Part shown: piece after piece, positions 22,637-32,799 of the stretch
Numbering within the stretch: the stretch's first letter is position 1
Layout: the number at the start of each line of letters is the position of its first letter
Assembly: GCF_910592395.1 (NCBI RefSeq)
Contig: NC_088308.1
Coordinates: 21,963,501-22,027,500, forward strand
Source of the DNA: Lineus longissimus
Lineage: Eukaryota; Nemertea; Pilidiophora; Heteronemertea; Lineidae
Direction of reading: 5' to 3'
DNA length: 64,000 bases
The notes under the pieces: model-generated
Databases searched by the model: none
Seen by the model: only the letters and a program-made list of their open reading frames with translations
Told to the model about the DNA's origin: nothing
Made by a program: the position numbers and the translations under genes

Positions 22637-25600
22637 ACGACGGACGCCACGGTATGGGATAAGCTCACCTCTGCTAAGAGGTGAGCTAAAAACCAATACA
22701 CCAGCATTAAGTGATACCAGACAATTGAGTGTTAGAGCTGGTTACGTAGTAGACTGCTGCGGAACAGCATCGCACTGACCTTGCTGTATCTCTGGATGAG
22801 TACGTTATGCTTCGCCTTGATGTATGGGTCAGATGGCATCAGTTTCGGCTCGGGGTAGACGTCGTCCAGGTACTCACAAGTAACCAGTGACTCGGGGATG
22901 ATCTTATCGTTAATCTCAATCAAGGGGACAGTCCCGTAGTCGTACTTCTCAAGGAACCAGGTGGGTTTGTCCCTTAGATGGATGTTGATACACTCGTTTC
23001 TGGACGGAAAAAAGGCGAAACCATCTGAACTATCAATTTATCCTGTGCTCTTACCAATCCGGTTTTAAGTTTGATAGCCAGCCTGGATTCATGCGGCGTG
23101 CGTTTAGAACCTTGCTGCAGTGTTTTACTTACGGAATATTCTTATGAGCCAGCACCAGTCTTGTTCTCTGGGCAAATGGACAAAATCTCATGCTGTAGAC
23201 GCGCACCTTGTCTTTAGTCAACGGTGGGCACTCGGCACCTGGAATTGAAAATGACAGTAGTCCGTTGGTGATGAGCTTCGGGCAGGGCTGGAATTCGATC
23301 TCCAGTTTTTAACCCTTATATTCCTATTTTGTCTGCACACTAGGTGCTATCCAAAGTGAGTGGTGCAATTTTATGCAAGTAGTGGGAATGTTTATTTTTC
23401 AGTCACCAGCTAGGGATTGACCAAAAACCACTGATCGGGGATTCGGGATCGCATGGAAGCTGGACAGACGGGGCTGGTGTCAGGTGTCAGGGTTTGCTTT
23501 AAATGAGGTACGTATATATAGGCCTACAACACGTCATCAGTAGACTCCCGCTAGACATAGCCCATTATATATCCTCGATCCGCTACGCTGCACATCGAGC
23601 CTTTGTGTGAGCTCGAAAAAAGCCAGGAATTCCAGCCCAAACGCATTTAAGCCAAGCCATGATGAAAAACAGGAAAACCCCCACGGTGTAAAAATAGTTT
23701 GACGTCACAAGTCTAGCAAACCAATCAGGCCATTGTTTCGTCAACCAATCATTCTCGCAATAGGCACCTCGCACTTCGTCCCTTTTGGGGACGAAGTATT
23801 GGTCTACGCTGGGCAGCCCATCGCGTCATCCAAATTTGGTCTCCTTAGGGTGAGGCTGAGGAAGGAGGCCAGTCCACTACGTTCGGACGGAGTGTAGTCA
23901 TCAGCAGATCACAGATGTGTACAAATTTGACCACTTTTTGTCCATTCACTGCCTATTGATCGATAGAACATTGAAAAACAGGCATTTTTTTCTGAATAAT
24001 CCGTGTTCTCGACCGGCTGTGCAACGGTCTACCCGGGCGTCCACCCGTGCACTGGTACATTACTGATTTTAACAAATCCACAGCACAATAACAACAAATA
24101 ATGTAAGCTTAACTATTTTTTATTGCAAACGTTCACCACCAAACACATAACAAACAGGCCTCATCAAACTCTGGACTCTAATACTTATTCAGTTGATCGG
24201 GGCAAACACGAAAAAACCTGATTGTTCCTTTGTCACGCTTTATCCTGATTGCTTATGTCACATAAAAAACATGATTTCGTAAATTCATACAAAAACGTGA
24301 TTGCCGAATTACAAAGGCAGGATTAGTAGTACAATCGCGGTTTACCTTGAATGAACCAAATCACGGCAAAGTCTGATTGTATTCAAATCACAACAAAACG
24401 GGAAACTATCGGCATTTGGTGACAGATTTTTCGGGAGTGATCGACAAACAGCAGAATTATTTCACACTGTCATACTATATACTGCAGTTATTCCATGTAT
24501 TCCTACCTAAAACCAATAAACGTCTTATCTTATATTATATATGTGAATAGTGATCTAGTCATATATGGCCTATCCCAGTTACAGTTAAGCACAGGCAGAG
24601 ATAGGCCTAGAAACTTATGAGGTATACCTTGATCCAGCGGTGGTTAACTGGGCAGCACTATTGTACACACTGACAACATTTTCGGAAACATCTCGGCAGC
24701 ACACGACACAGACTACACTAGGTCACCCAGTATTGAAGGCAGATGTGGCCAAGTTGGTCAAGTATCTAAACAGTGCACGGACAGACTAACATCTAACTCT
24801 CTATTTCAATTGAATCCATGCATCTGTGGTGGGCTACCCAAGAATAAAATCCCCTTGACCTTGATGATTCTGGAGGGAAAATACAAAGATGGCTACTGTT
24901 GATATGCTGACAGTGCTTGTCCAGAGGAAGAGAAGGGCAATTTCGATTTTATTTAGGGATTTAATATGCTTGTTCTTGTATTCTTTTGACGTGACATCCC
25001 ATATCCCTGGTCGATTCTGTGCCACCACTATGAATTTGAAGGTTTCCGCCGTAAATATGTTACAAGTATCTGCCAGAGGTCTTCTTCTATTCAGTATACA
25101 GGATACTACTGACCAAATGCCCACTACACAGATCTCCAGCATATGCAGACACAGGAATACAATCCGGTATCACTCAAAATATCAGAAATAGACCTATTTT
25201 GATGTCATTACCATTGACCAACTCAGTTTAGATACCAACACACCTGTCAACAACAGGCCAAGATAAACAAATTGCTTGGTGAGAATAGAGCAGCGGCCAA
25301 CACTTGGCAAATTACCTCCCCGGTATCAAATTACTTTGCAAAGAAAGGTTTGTGGACCAGACACACTGCCATGGAAGTTACCTGAAGGGATGGTATCTTT
25401 AGATAGATGGTAGTCAGTGTCCGCCTTTACCGAATGTTTCCGAACTGTACACACTGCCAACATTTTCGATAACATCGCACCTGGACAACATGTTGGCCAA
25501 CATATTTCCCAAAATGTTGTCAGTGTGTACAGAGCTAGCGATAAAACATGGCCCGGAACGAAAGATCGGCCTATTGTGTAGTGGGTGTCTAGAGGATGGG

Positions 25601-25952
25601 TAGTGGGTCGTGCTCTTAGGGGGTGCAGCTGTTTCTATGTATCGTCTATAGACAGTGCGTACTATACATGCTTCCTGAAATTGCTGGCTTGCATTGGAAC
25701 TAACTTTTTCCTCCTTGTCCGTCATTAAAGGCATTCAAGTGTGTTGGTCAACCATATCCTTTGTCCCTCCACCATAAGGCCTAGTTTCCCTTATGATATC
25801 ACTATTTCGGACACTCAGCGCCCCATTTCTGGAAAGGTGTATACTGAGTATTATTAGGTCACTAGTCTAGACAGTACGCGTCACCTCGAATTTGACTTCA
25901 CAATGACAATAAGACACCCACCTGAACTGCGGGTGTAACATTTTTCTCCCAT
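20420..25952 (-). CDS. GSTO: Omega-class glutathione S-transferase, complete
   Basis: Cytosolic thiol transferase/dehydroascorbate-reductase-type GST. Five exons: 25922-25952 (ten codons plus one base, [10 protein letters not shown]), 23133-23238, 22780-22999, 20914-21025, 20420-20643. These total 693 nt, all phases fit, 230 residues (family about 240). Omega signatures seen: [20 protein letters not shown] with the active-site Cys at residue 30 in [28 protein letters not shown] with the cis-Pro, [17 protein letters not shown], and the helical C-terminal domain ending with [17 protein letters not shown]. The first exon was chosen because its ATG lies in a good context, its donor is CAG|GTGGGT and its phase matches the next exon (the split codon gives Gly before AECPPL). 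It sits between the two ECI1 copies and is not itself duplicated in the window. Confidence 0.94.
20708..20850. repeat. About 140-bp dispersed repeat, inverted copy in GSTO intron
   Basis: Reverse complement of 19566-19715: CCACCAGGGAAACAAAGAAG, AAAATCTAATTTAAATCA, CAAGAATTATTCTCACATGG, CGACTTGGAAAGCCCTGTAG. With the copy 1 kb away it forms a long-loop inverted repeat that joins the upstream region of ECI1 copy A with the last GSTO intron. Confidence 0.8.
21540..22690. mobile_element. Repeat element with about 300-bp tandem subunits, GAC microsatellite and hairpin end
   Basis: Three successive units start with GACCTCTGTGACCTTGA at 21708, 22021 and 22322 (periods 313 and 301). Each holds AATCGGGCAAG, ACCAAACTTCGGT or a variant, ATCAATAGTCATTGCAGTT, and a gene-free filler. 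They are followed by a (GAC)n/GACGGAC tract near 22597-22645 and a perfect 10-bp-stem hairpin AGCTCACCTC-TGCTAA-GAGGTGAGCT (22662-22687). GCTCACCT also appears at the left end near 21592. It sits in a GSTO intron. A related element in reverse orientation lies at 42140-42665. I know of similar GGTGAGCT-ended, CGTC-rich repeats in marine invertebrates but cannot assign a family. Confidence 0.7.
23598..23818. repeat. Dispersed about 300-bp repeat, copy 2
   Basis: Shares GTGTGAGCTCGAAAAAAGCC through GACGAAGTATTGGTCTAC with the copies at 14297 and 26828. Keeps the terminal hairpin CTTCGTCCC-TTTTG-GGGACGAAG and the TGACGTCA octamer. Similarity stops at GGTCTAC, which fixes the right end of the repeat. 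Located in GSTO intron 1. Confidence 0.85.
24663..25530. mobile_element. Candidate MITE bounded by GTACACACTGACAACATTTT inverted repeats
   Basis: The 20-bp GTACACACTGACAACATTTT (24663-24682) and its exact reverse complement (25511-25530) face each other about 870 bp apart; similarity extends a few more bases (GGAAA.AT). A third, single-mismatch direct copy at 25447-25466 makes a short 84-bp palindrome with the right end. No clear target duplication, so it could be one long element or a long and a short one nested. In GSTO intron 1. Confidence 0.6.
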
Positions 25953-26827
25953 GGCGACGGACTGGACTCGGAACCCTCGCGATCGCAGGTGTTGTGAGAC
26001 TCTTCGAATTGGTGATGTGGTTTTAGTGTGGAGGCCGATCATGTGGTTTAGGTCTCATTAGGGACTTTTTGTATTCATGCGCGGCCAAGCCCTAAACGTA
26101 GTTCCTAAAATCATTAATTTCTCGGTCCTCACAGTATGTCAGTGTTGATTTAGCAATTGTTTTGGCAAAGACATGTTTTTGTGGAGTTTCTAAAACCTAA
26201 AGCGCTACTCAATAGGCGGCTAACAAGAAACTACGCATTTACTGTTGCTGCCGACGTAGGTGTACACTGAACTTGGGATGTGCGTCGGCCCCGTGTTGAA
26301 ATGCCGTCCAGTGCCAGTTGGTGCGTTTTTCGCTGATTTGTGCAAAATTCAACATATCTCAAAAGTTCAAAGGTTGACCCTCGATTTTTTGATTTTTTTT
26401 GTGTAGCGTAAGCAACTGTCTTTCATGGGAGAATGGTCACTGTAAGAATTATTCAAGAGGAAATGTATAATACTTGGGGGTTTTCGTGATTCTCCCGCCC
26501 AATTGGCAATATTGCCATTTTGGATGGTGAACAGAGCTAGGAGCAAATGCGACGCTTATGATTTATTTAAAGAAATAAAATGCCCGATTTAACATCCTGC
26601 AGAATCAGGGGAATCGGGCGTTTCCAGTGATATACGACACAAATGGGTTGTCCTCATGCATTCACTTTGGAAACGCATTTTAAAATCGATGTTACGTCCT
26701 GTTAATGGGGCACGTCATCATCGCGTACATTTTGGAAAAACTCTTTTGAACACCCACTTTTCGAGTTTAACCGATAGAGGCGCCACTGTCTTCGCGTGAA
26801 AAGCCAAACTCGCCCCAATGCCGGAAT

Positions 26828-27100
26828 TAAAGAAATTCAGAAACTAGAGGCGCCGATTTAATTTCGGTACAGGGGCGAGTTTGTCTATGTAATGTGTGAG
26901 ACCGAAAAAAGCCAGGAATTCCAGCCCAAACGCATTTAAGCTTAAACCATGATGAAAAACAGGAAAACCCCTCGGTGTAAAAATAGTTTGACGTCACAAG
27001 GCTATTCAACCAATCCAAGGCCATTGTTTTGTAAACCAATCATTTTCGCAACAGGCAACTCGCACTTCGTCCCTTTTGGGGACGAAGTATTGGTCTACCA
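26828..27100. repeat. Dispersed about 300-bp repeat, copy 3
   Basis: Best-preserved copy: CAGAAACTAGAGGCGCC, GGGGCGAGTTTG, CCCAAACGCATTTAAG, TTTGACGTCACAAGG, then the hairpin CTTCGTCCC-TTTTG-GGGACGAAG. It forms the left edge of block B, and similarity with block A continues past its right end (GATCCCAGTT, TCTTGGCCTC, TATCCTATATCAC), unlike copy 2. Confidence 0.85.
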
Positions 27101-27215
27101 GGAGTGGAGAGATCCCAGTTTGACCATCTTGGCCTCCTGGTTATCCTATATCACCAAGGGGTCCTACTAAGGGGTCTTTCCAATTTCTTAACAAAACTGT
27201 GATGCCTTATTATGA

Positions 27216-28048
27216 CTCCAGCTCCTCCCTCTGGGAGCTGGAGACAGTATTGTTTTCGCTCAGGTTTCTCGTCCAATCACGTGACCTCTCCAACACTCGA
27301 TAATGCACTCTTTTCGTCCACGTTTTAGGCCAATCTTCGGCATGAACATGAAATCTAATAAGTGCAGTACTTAAATCAGATGTTTCTCTCGCCTTGAAAA
27401 CATTCCTGGGTAAAATCCATTGAGATTAGCCGAGTTAATCTACTTTTTCCATGCTAAAATCTCTGCCGCTGAATTCTATAAATAGAAACTATTAACATCG
27501 CGGCAGTGTGGTTCCCATTGTGCGCCCTCCCACTTTACACCATCTCAGGAAGTTTTACGGAGAGGGAGGGCGTGCGGTAAGAAGAATGGCCAAAATGACG
27601 TCACGTTTTCCTGGCAGACCAGTCAAGCATTGGGAAAGCATCTTTAATTCAGACAACGTTAGAACTGGAAAAACGAATATGTTTAATTTGCAAAAGTAAA
27701 AGCAGATTTCACCACTAACCAGTCAAATCGGAATACGACGGCGCAAAAAGTTCTCGCTTTCCTCCTACTAAAAAAACTTTGTGTTCCCGCACTACTATTT
27801 TAATTTATGTCCAGGAATATGATATGCTCTGTTTTCACTTGTTTGTAATTAAATGGTATTCATATAATGAGATCAATAGTAGTGTTCCTTCAACCACCAG
27901 CAAGAGTACACGATACCAAGCCACTCAACACTTCTTCTCCATGAACAGATCCCATCGTTCAACCAGGTGCCTCACGGACCTTCAGGTTCCCATACTCTGC
28001 TCAAGACCAACTCTTACGATATCGCCCTCAAAACAACCCTGGAGTCAT
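27216..28048. mobile_element. Block-B-specific insertion with short inverted ends
   Basis: Block A reads directly from AACAAAACTGTGATGCATTA into TTTCAGCATTGCAGTGACTG, whereas block B has about 870 extra bases at this point. ATGACTCCAG (27216-27225) and CTGGAGTCAT (28039-28048) are inverted repeats near the ends. Ten bases could arise by chance. The interior has another TGACGTCA (27593-27600) and no recognisable coding region. Confidence 0.4.
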
Positions 28049-28722
28049 GAATTCACAGGTGCTCCTGTGAAATCTCAGTTCTAGTTTCAGCATTGCAGTG
28101 ACTGGACATCTGTCCTGATAGTCAAGAGTAATCATAATATTGGAGAAACATTTGGTTCATTTGGATGGGAAGATGGCTTTCGAATGGGGAAGACTGGCCA
28201 CAAAAGGACCTATAGATGCAAATACACAGAAAACAAACAATAGATGATATAACGATAAAATATAATAATAAACTACATCTGATGTTACATCATTTTGAAC
28301 TGTTTTTTGAAATATTTTAGAAGCTTGTTATACCGTACATGGTATCAACAGAAGAGGGCACTACAATGTAGAGATGGCTGATACACTGCTACTTCAATAG
28401 GATTAAAAATCCACCATGATTTGACTCGAAAATTAAACTATATCGACCATGTGGATTCATATTTAAATCCTATGCAAGCCTTTTTAATGAAAAAAACATT
28501 TTTGACAATAGTTCAAGTAGTAAAACTACTGAAGTATGCGGCATAAGGACAGTTGAAAATAACTACTGCTATCCTAAACAACTGCTTCCTCGATTGCCAA
28601 TTCCACTTCAGGGTCTTTCAATTCATTGGATGATTGAGTTTCCATTGACACGCAGTCCACTGGCCAATGAAAGTCACACCACAGCAATCAACATGCACAA
28701 CTTTTGTTAAAAACTTTCCCTT

Positions 28723-31700
28723 TTATGTCTTCTTCTTCTTCAAATTCTCAAGATATTTCCCTATATTTTTCTGAATTGAGTCTTTCATAAGAAATTCTGT
28801 CACTTCTTCCAGTTCCTGATCACGTTTTGACATAAATTTTTGGAGCGTTTCTTTTCGTATGGCCATCTTGCTGATCTGCCTTGCTGCATCTGAAATGAGA
28901 TGTGAGAAGGAATGATGATCTCCCAGGAATCATATGTAACATACAAATAGAGGATCCATGAAACTGTACCATGTATAAAAGAAAAAATGGACCTCGGTGA
29001 GGAAAGCGGGTGGAATGGAAATAACTTTTTACATTTGGGATGACATGCAAGAGGGAAATCTGTTAACGAATAATTAAATTGGTATGGCCTTTCAAGTTCT
29101 TTTCCATACAATTACCTGGTATCTTTAGCCATTCCGCCATCTCCGCCTGCACCATTGGTAACACCTGATCCATCTCAGCAGCTCCATCAACCATTCCAAT
29201 CTTGAACGCTTGGTCCGCATTGTACAGCTCACCAAATTGGAGTGCCCGGTCAGCAGCATGTGTTCCAACTGTGTTGACCAGGGAATCGACAAGCCTGGAA
29301 GGGCAGATGAAAAGATTATCAATGGGCTGTACGACAATCAAAAAGAACTTTTTTATTTTCACATTTCATCAGAGACCCATTGAACATTCCTTTGTCAAGA
29401 CTTCTTGAAATTGATCTTTTTAGAACTCTCTTGACTTCTTGAGTGCTATTTATTATTTGCAGCCACAAATTAGTTGCTTTACTTGACAAACTTACCAAAA
29501 AGGAGCCACAATGCCCTGAAATCAAGAGAATAAAACTGATAACCTGATGAATAGAATCTATGAAATGAGTTACATGTCCTTGATAGAGACATTTTAATGT
29601 ACTTGCAGCCACTTTCTTTTGATTGAGCAGTGTTTTGATAGATCCTTTTCATTAGGATCATCGCTTGGATATTTTGAACACAGGGATGCGCTGTAGGTCT
29701 GACTGTACTTGGTAGACGCATTGAAGAATCTTCCATCCAGCAAACTGTGCATGAAAGTTGCCCAGAACAATGGAGCAAAATAGGCTGTTGAAATCTATGC
29801 ATCTACCATACTTACCAATCGAGTTTCATTCAGACCTGTCACATATTTTCCTTTAGCCATCACACTGAAGTCTGAACACATGGCAAACATACAACCAGCA
29901 GCAGGACAATGACCCTGAAAAAAAAAAGACCGATCTGAATCACAGGACAAAACATTCAGAAGAATTGTGAAATGATTGCAAAATGAAAATTTGGCGAATA
30001 TGCTCATTAATTTTCAATTGGGTTCAGAACAGATATTTCATTGATTGGTTAATGCATTATGTTTCAGCCTTTTAAAAATTTTACAAAAGAACAAGCACAA
30101 GGAACCATTAACATACTGTTAGAGCTGCCATAGTGATCAATCTACTCCCATACAATTTCACCCAGATGCCTTGAAAGACTCTCCAGAATTCCCTAAGCCT
30201 TTCTCGCTTGGGTTGATACATTTCTGTAATATCTAAACCTCCACTGAAGAAGTTTGGAATTGCCTGAAAATATTCAAAATATACTAATAAACTCTTGATT
30301 GACTGAGCCACCAGTAAATACAAATAGTGTATCCTTAAAGTGACTTCTTACCAAAATGATGCACGAGTGGCAGACACCACTTTAACATTAGAGGGGCTAC
30401 TGGGGACGGCGAGGTTAGAGGAGGGAATCGATTCGAAGTTGCGAGTGTGGTAGACACAAATGTTTCACTGCAACTCTTAAAAGGGATTTACCAGATTGCA
30501 AAATCATACAAAGAACATTGCAGAGTCTCGAATTTGACTACTCACCGAAGTTAGGATCATTCCTCTGACTGAGTTGTCAGCCTCTAATTTATCATAAGCA
30601 ATATTCATCTCTGTCATGAGCTCTAAGCTAAGGGCATTCACAGGCTTCTTATCAAGTGTCAAGGTCGCTACACCTGGGATGAGTGAGGAAATAAAACGAA
30701 GAGTTGTTCAAAAGTCGAGAGGAGCCTCATAGCTGCAGAGTATTTAAAATATGATGGCACTGGGGCGTGTTGAATGAACATCTCCTTTTCTGATCGGTAC
30801 TTATCTTTATGTTAAAAGGGTTGAAAGGCCAAGAGTGCCTCCTATTTTAGCCCTGAAGGAATGGGCATGAAGTTTTTTTAAATGGTTGTCTTGATCACGT
30901 ATCGTCCAGAGCCATGTTGAATGAAAACAGACAACCAACTCACCTGTTTGATCATCCTTTGATATCGTCACCATTGCTTGTCTGGCGCTACTTGTTGCAA
31001 ATCCATTTTTGGGGACAAGCCATCGTACTGATGCTTGCAAAACTAATGGGGAACGACTGGACTGAGCTTTCGCAATAGCCCTAAACATCAAGATTCCTGA
31101 AAAATACAAATGATGTGAATTTCTGAATATCTACAGGGTGTGGCAACTTAATGAGCTGCCCCTTCCGTTTCTCTAGAGGTCTCAAATACATGTAAATAGG
31201 CCAGTCAGAAAAAGGCAGGGTGCAGGCATGATTAAGCCATCGATGAAAGAATACAGGCAATATGATGAACGAGTCTAGAGAAAATTGAGAAAAGACAAGA
31301 AGGTCTGGTCAAGAAAACATCCTGCCAAGACTTAACATTAGCTAATCAAATCCTCAATTTGCCATTAGTACATATGCCTACACCAGCTAACCTTCTCCCT
31401 CCCCTAGGGGCGAAAAAGTCAAGCGTGGCCAGCCAGGGGCAGGGGGGGGGGGGGGCGCTGCCACTGACTGGGCCACTCAGCCCACTGGCAGTCACGCACG
31501 ACCTCTCTATTAAAAAACCCCCTCTAGTCTATCAAGGACATTAGTTTTGGTCCCAATTTGGCTCTTTCCATTTAAAATTTGACCTCTCTAATAGGGTCAC
31601 CTCTCTATACGACTACGACTTTAGTGTTAGTCTTAAGAAGCATTGGAAGGAAGTTGGGCAAATTTTATTTTAGGTTGATTCCTCTCCGACTTTGTCGGAT

Positions 31701-31860
31701 TTGCATCGATTTTGATTGTTTATTTCAGCATCATGTTGGTCAACACATTAAACTTCTTATTCAATAACTTCACGACTTTGCTGGCAGGGTCATTCGTCGC
31801 TAAAAATCATTTGAAAAGTGAAAAAAGTGATAGAGGCCTACCTTTTCCAAAAGTTGCCAT
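28723..31860 (-). CDS. ECI1: Mitochondrial enoyl-CoA delta isomerase 1, copy B
   Basis: Second complete ECI1 gene. Exons: 31842-31860 (MATFGK), 30944-31096, 30546-30673, 30117-30263, 29816-29914, 29496-29515 (microexon), 29116-29294, 28723-28889. Each has exactly the length of its counterpart in copy A; 912 nt, 303 residues. Keeps the presequence, FSGGLDITEM, GHCPAAGC, GLNETRLGIVAPFW and KDSIQKNIGKYL. Substitutions against copy A include Pro-Leu for Ser-Ser after QSSRS, Ala for Thr in TSSARQ, Trp for Leu in REFWRVF, and VTEF for LTKF in the C-terminal helix. No stop or frameshift is seen in either copy, so both are probably expressed. The shared 5' region suggests similar regulation. Confidence 0.95.
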
Positions 31861-32329
31861 TTTTACAGTCAGCGCCCTCTTGCGAGTGCGATTTGTTCCA
31901 TCCTAGCCTAATACCATTTCGTCCCGCGAGATGGCGCTAAATCATATACGCTCAAACAGGCACTGAGGAACGAAATCAGCGCATATGGTGTCAAGATTGA
32001 TTGTGTTTGCAGTATCGGCCTGAGACTCCGCAGACTCAGCAAGTCTCAGAAATGTTGTGCTTTATATAGTGCAATGAAACTTGAACAATAAAACTTTTGT
32101 AACGAGAGTGGCTACTATTAAATAGCCAAACTTGTGATGAATGCATGCACAGGTTTAGTGCTAGTTCATTTGTGGCTGGCTCATCGTTGGAATTGGTCAA
32201 CGAGGCGAACATGTGTGATAGTATAACTATCTTACAGTGACTTTGATCGATGCAATGTACATCATTTTGGTTGTATGCGCTACACCTGTCAACTGTGTGA
32301 TGGAATTTGGCAACTCCCTCCAGATCGCA

Positions 32330-32466
32330 TAGGTTTTCTCCCGTTGAAACGGTTGTCCTCCTACAGGGCATTCCCAGTCGCCATGTTAGAATAATTCTTG
32401 GAATGTACAACAATAAATAATTTTCAAAAGATGATGATTTGAATTAGATTTTCTTCTTTGTTTCCC
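32330..32466. repeat. About 140-bp dispersed repeat, copy in block B
   Basis: Counterpart of 19566-19715 (TTTTCTCCCGTTGAAACGG, CCTACAGGGC, GCCATGTTAGAATAATTCTT, TAGATTTTCTTCTTTG). It differs by the loss of the CTGGTGGTGCACC segment before AACGCTTCAAC. Confidence 0.75.
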
Positions 32467-32799
32467 TAACGCTTCAACAATAAAATTCAACAAACACAGA
32501 GCCAGACATGAGCCTTATATAGTGAAGCTTCACACAATGTTAAAAACATGATTTCCGCTTGGCAAGCAAAGTAAGCAGGTTCTCAAACGTGGTTTGTATC
32601 ACTACTATGGGCGGTTATTTCCCAGCGCACAACGGTGCAGTCTGACGATGTCAAAGACCTATAGTGGGCAAGTTACAGACTGATGGACCGGAGCCACAGT
32701 GCCTCATCCGAGCTTCAGGGCCTTTCAGTCACTTGGTACTTATCATCGGAGAGTAAGGATGGTTACGATTATCTGAACGCAGAAAAAGAAGAAGATATC

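Larger units (their letters stand above)
26828..32610. repeat. Segmental duplication, block B (contains ECI1 copy B)
   Basis: Direct-orientation partner of block A. It is longer on the left through the 27213-28082 and 28278-28645 segments, and shorter in the middle because it lacks the MITE and SINE of copy A. Exon lengths and all splice sites are the same as in A. The order A, GSTO, B points to a tandem duplication whose junction lies between GSTO and block B. Confidence 0.85.

Noticed and set aside
24621-24690. Alternative first exon of GSTO ending GGATCAAG|GTATAC
   Set aside because: The ATG frame hits a stop before the donor, and the exon at 25922-25952 fits phase and family alignment better. 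The segment also overlaps the inverted-repeat end.
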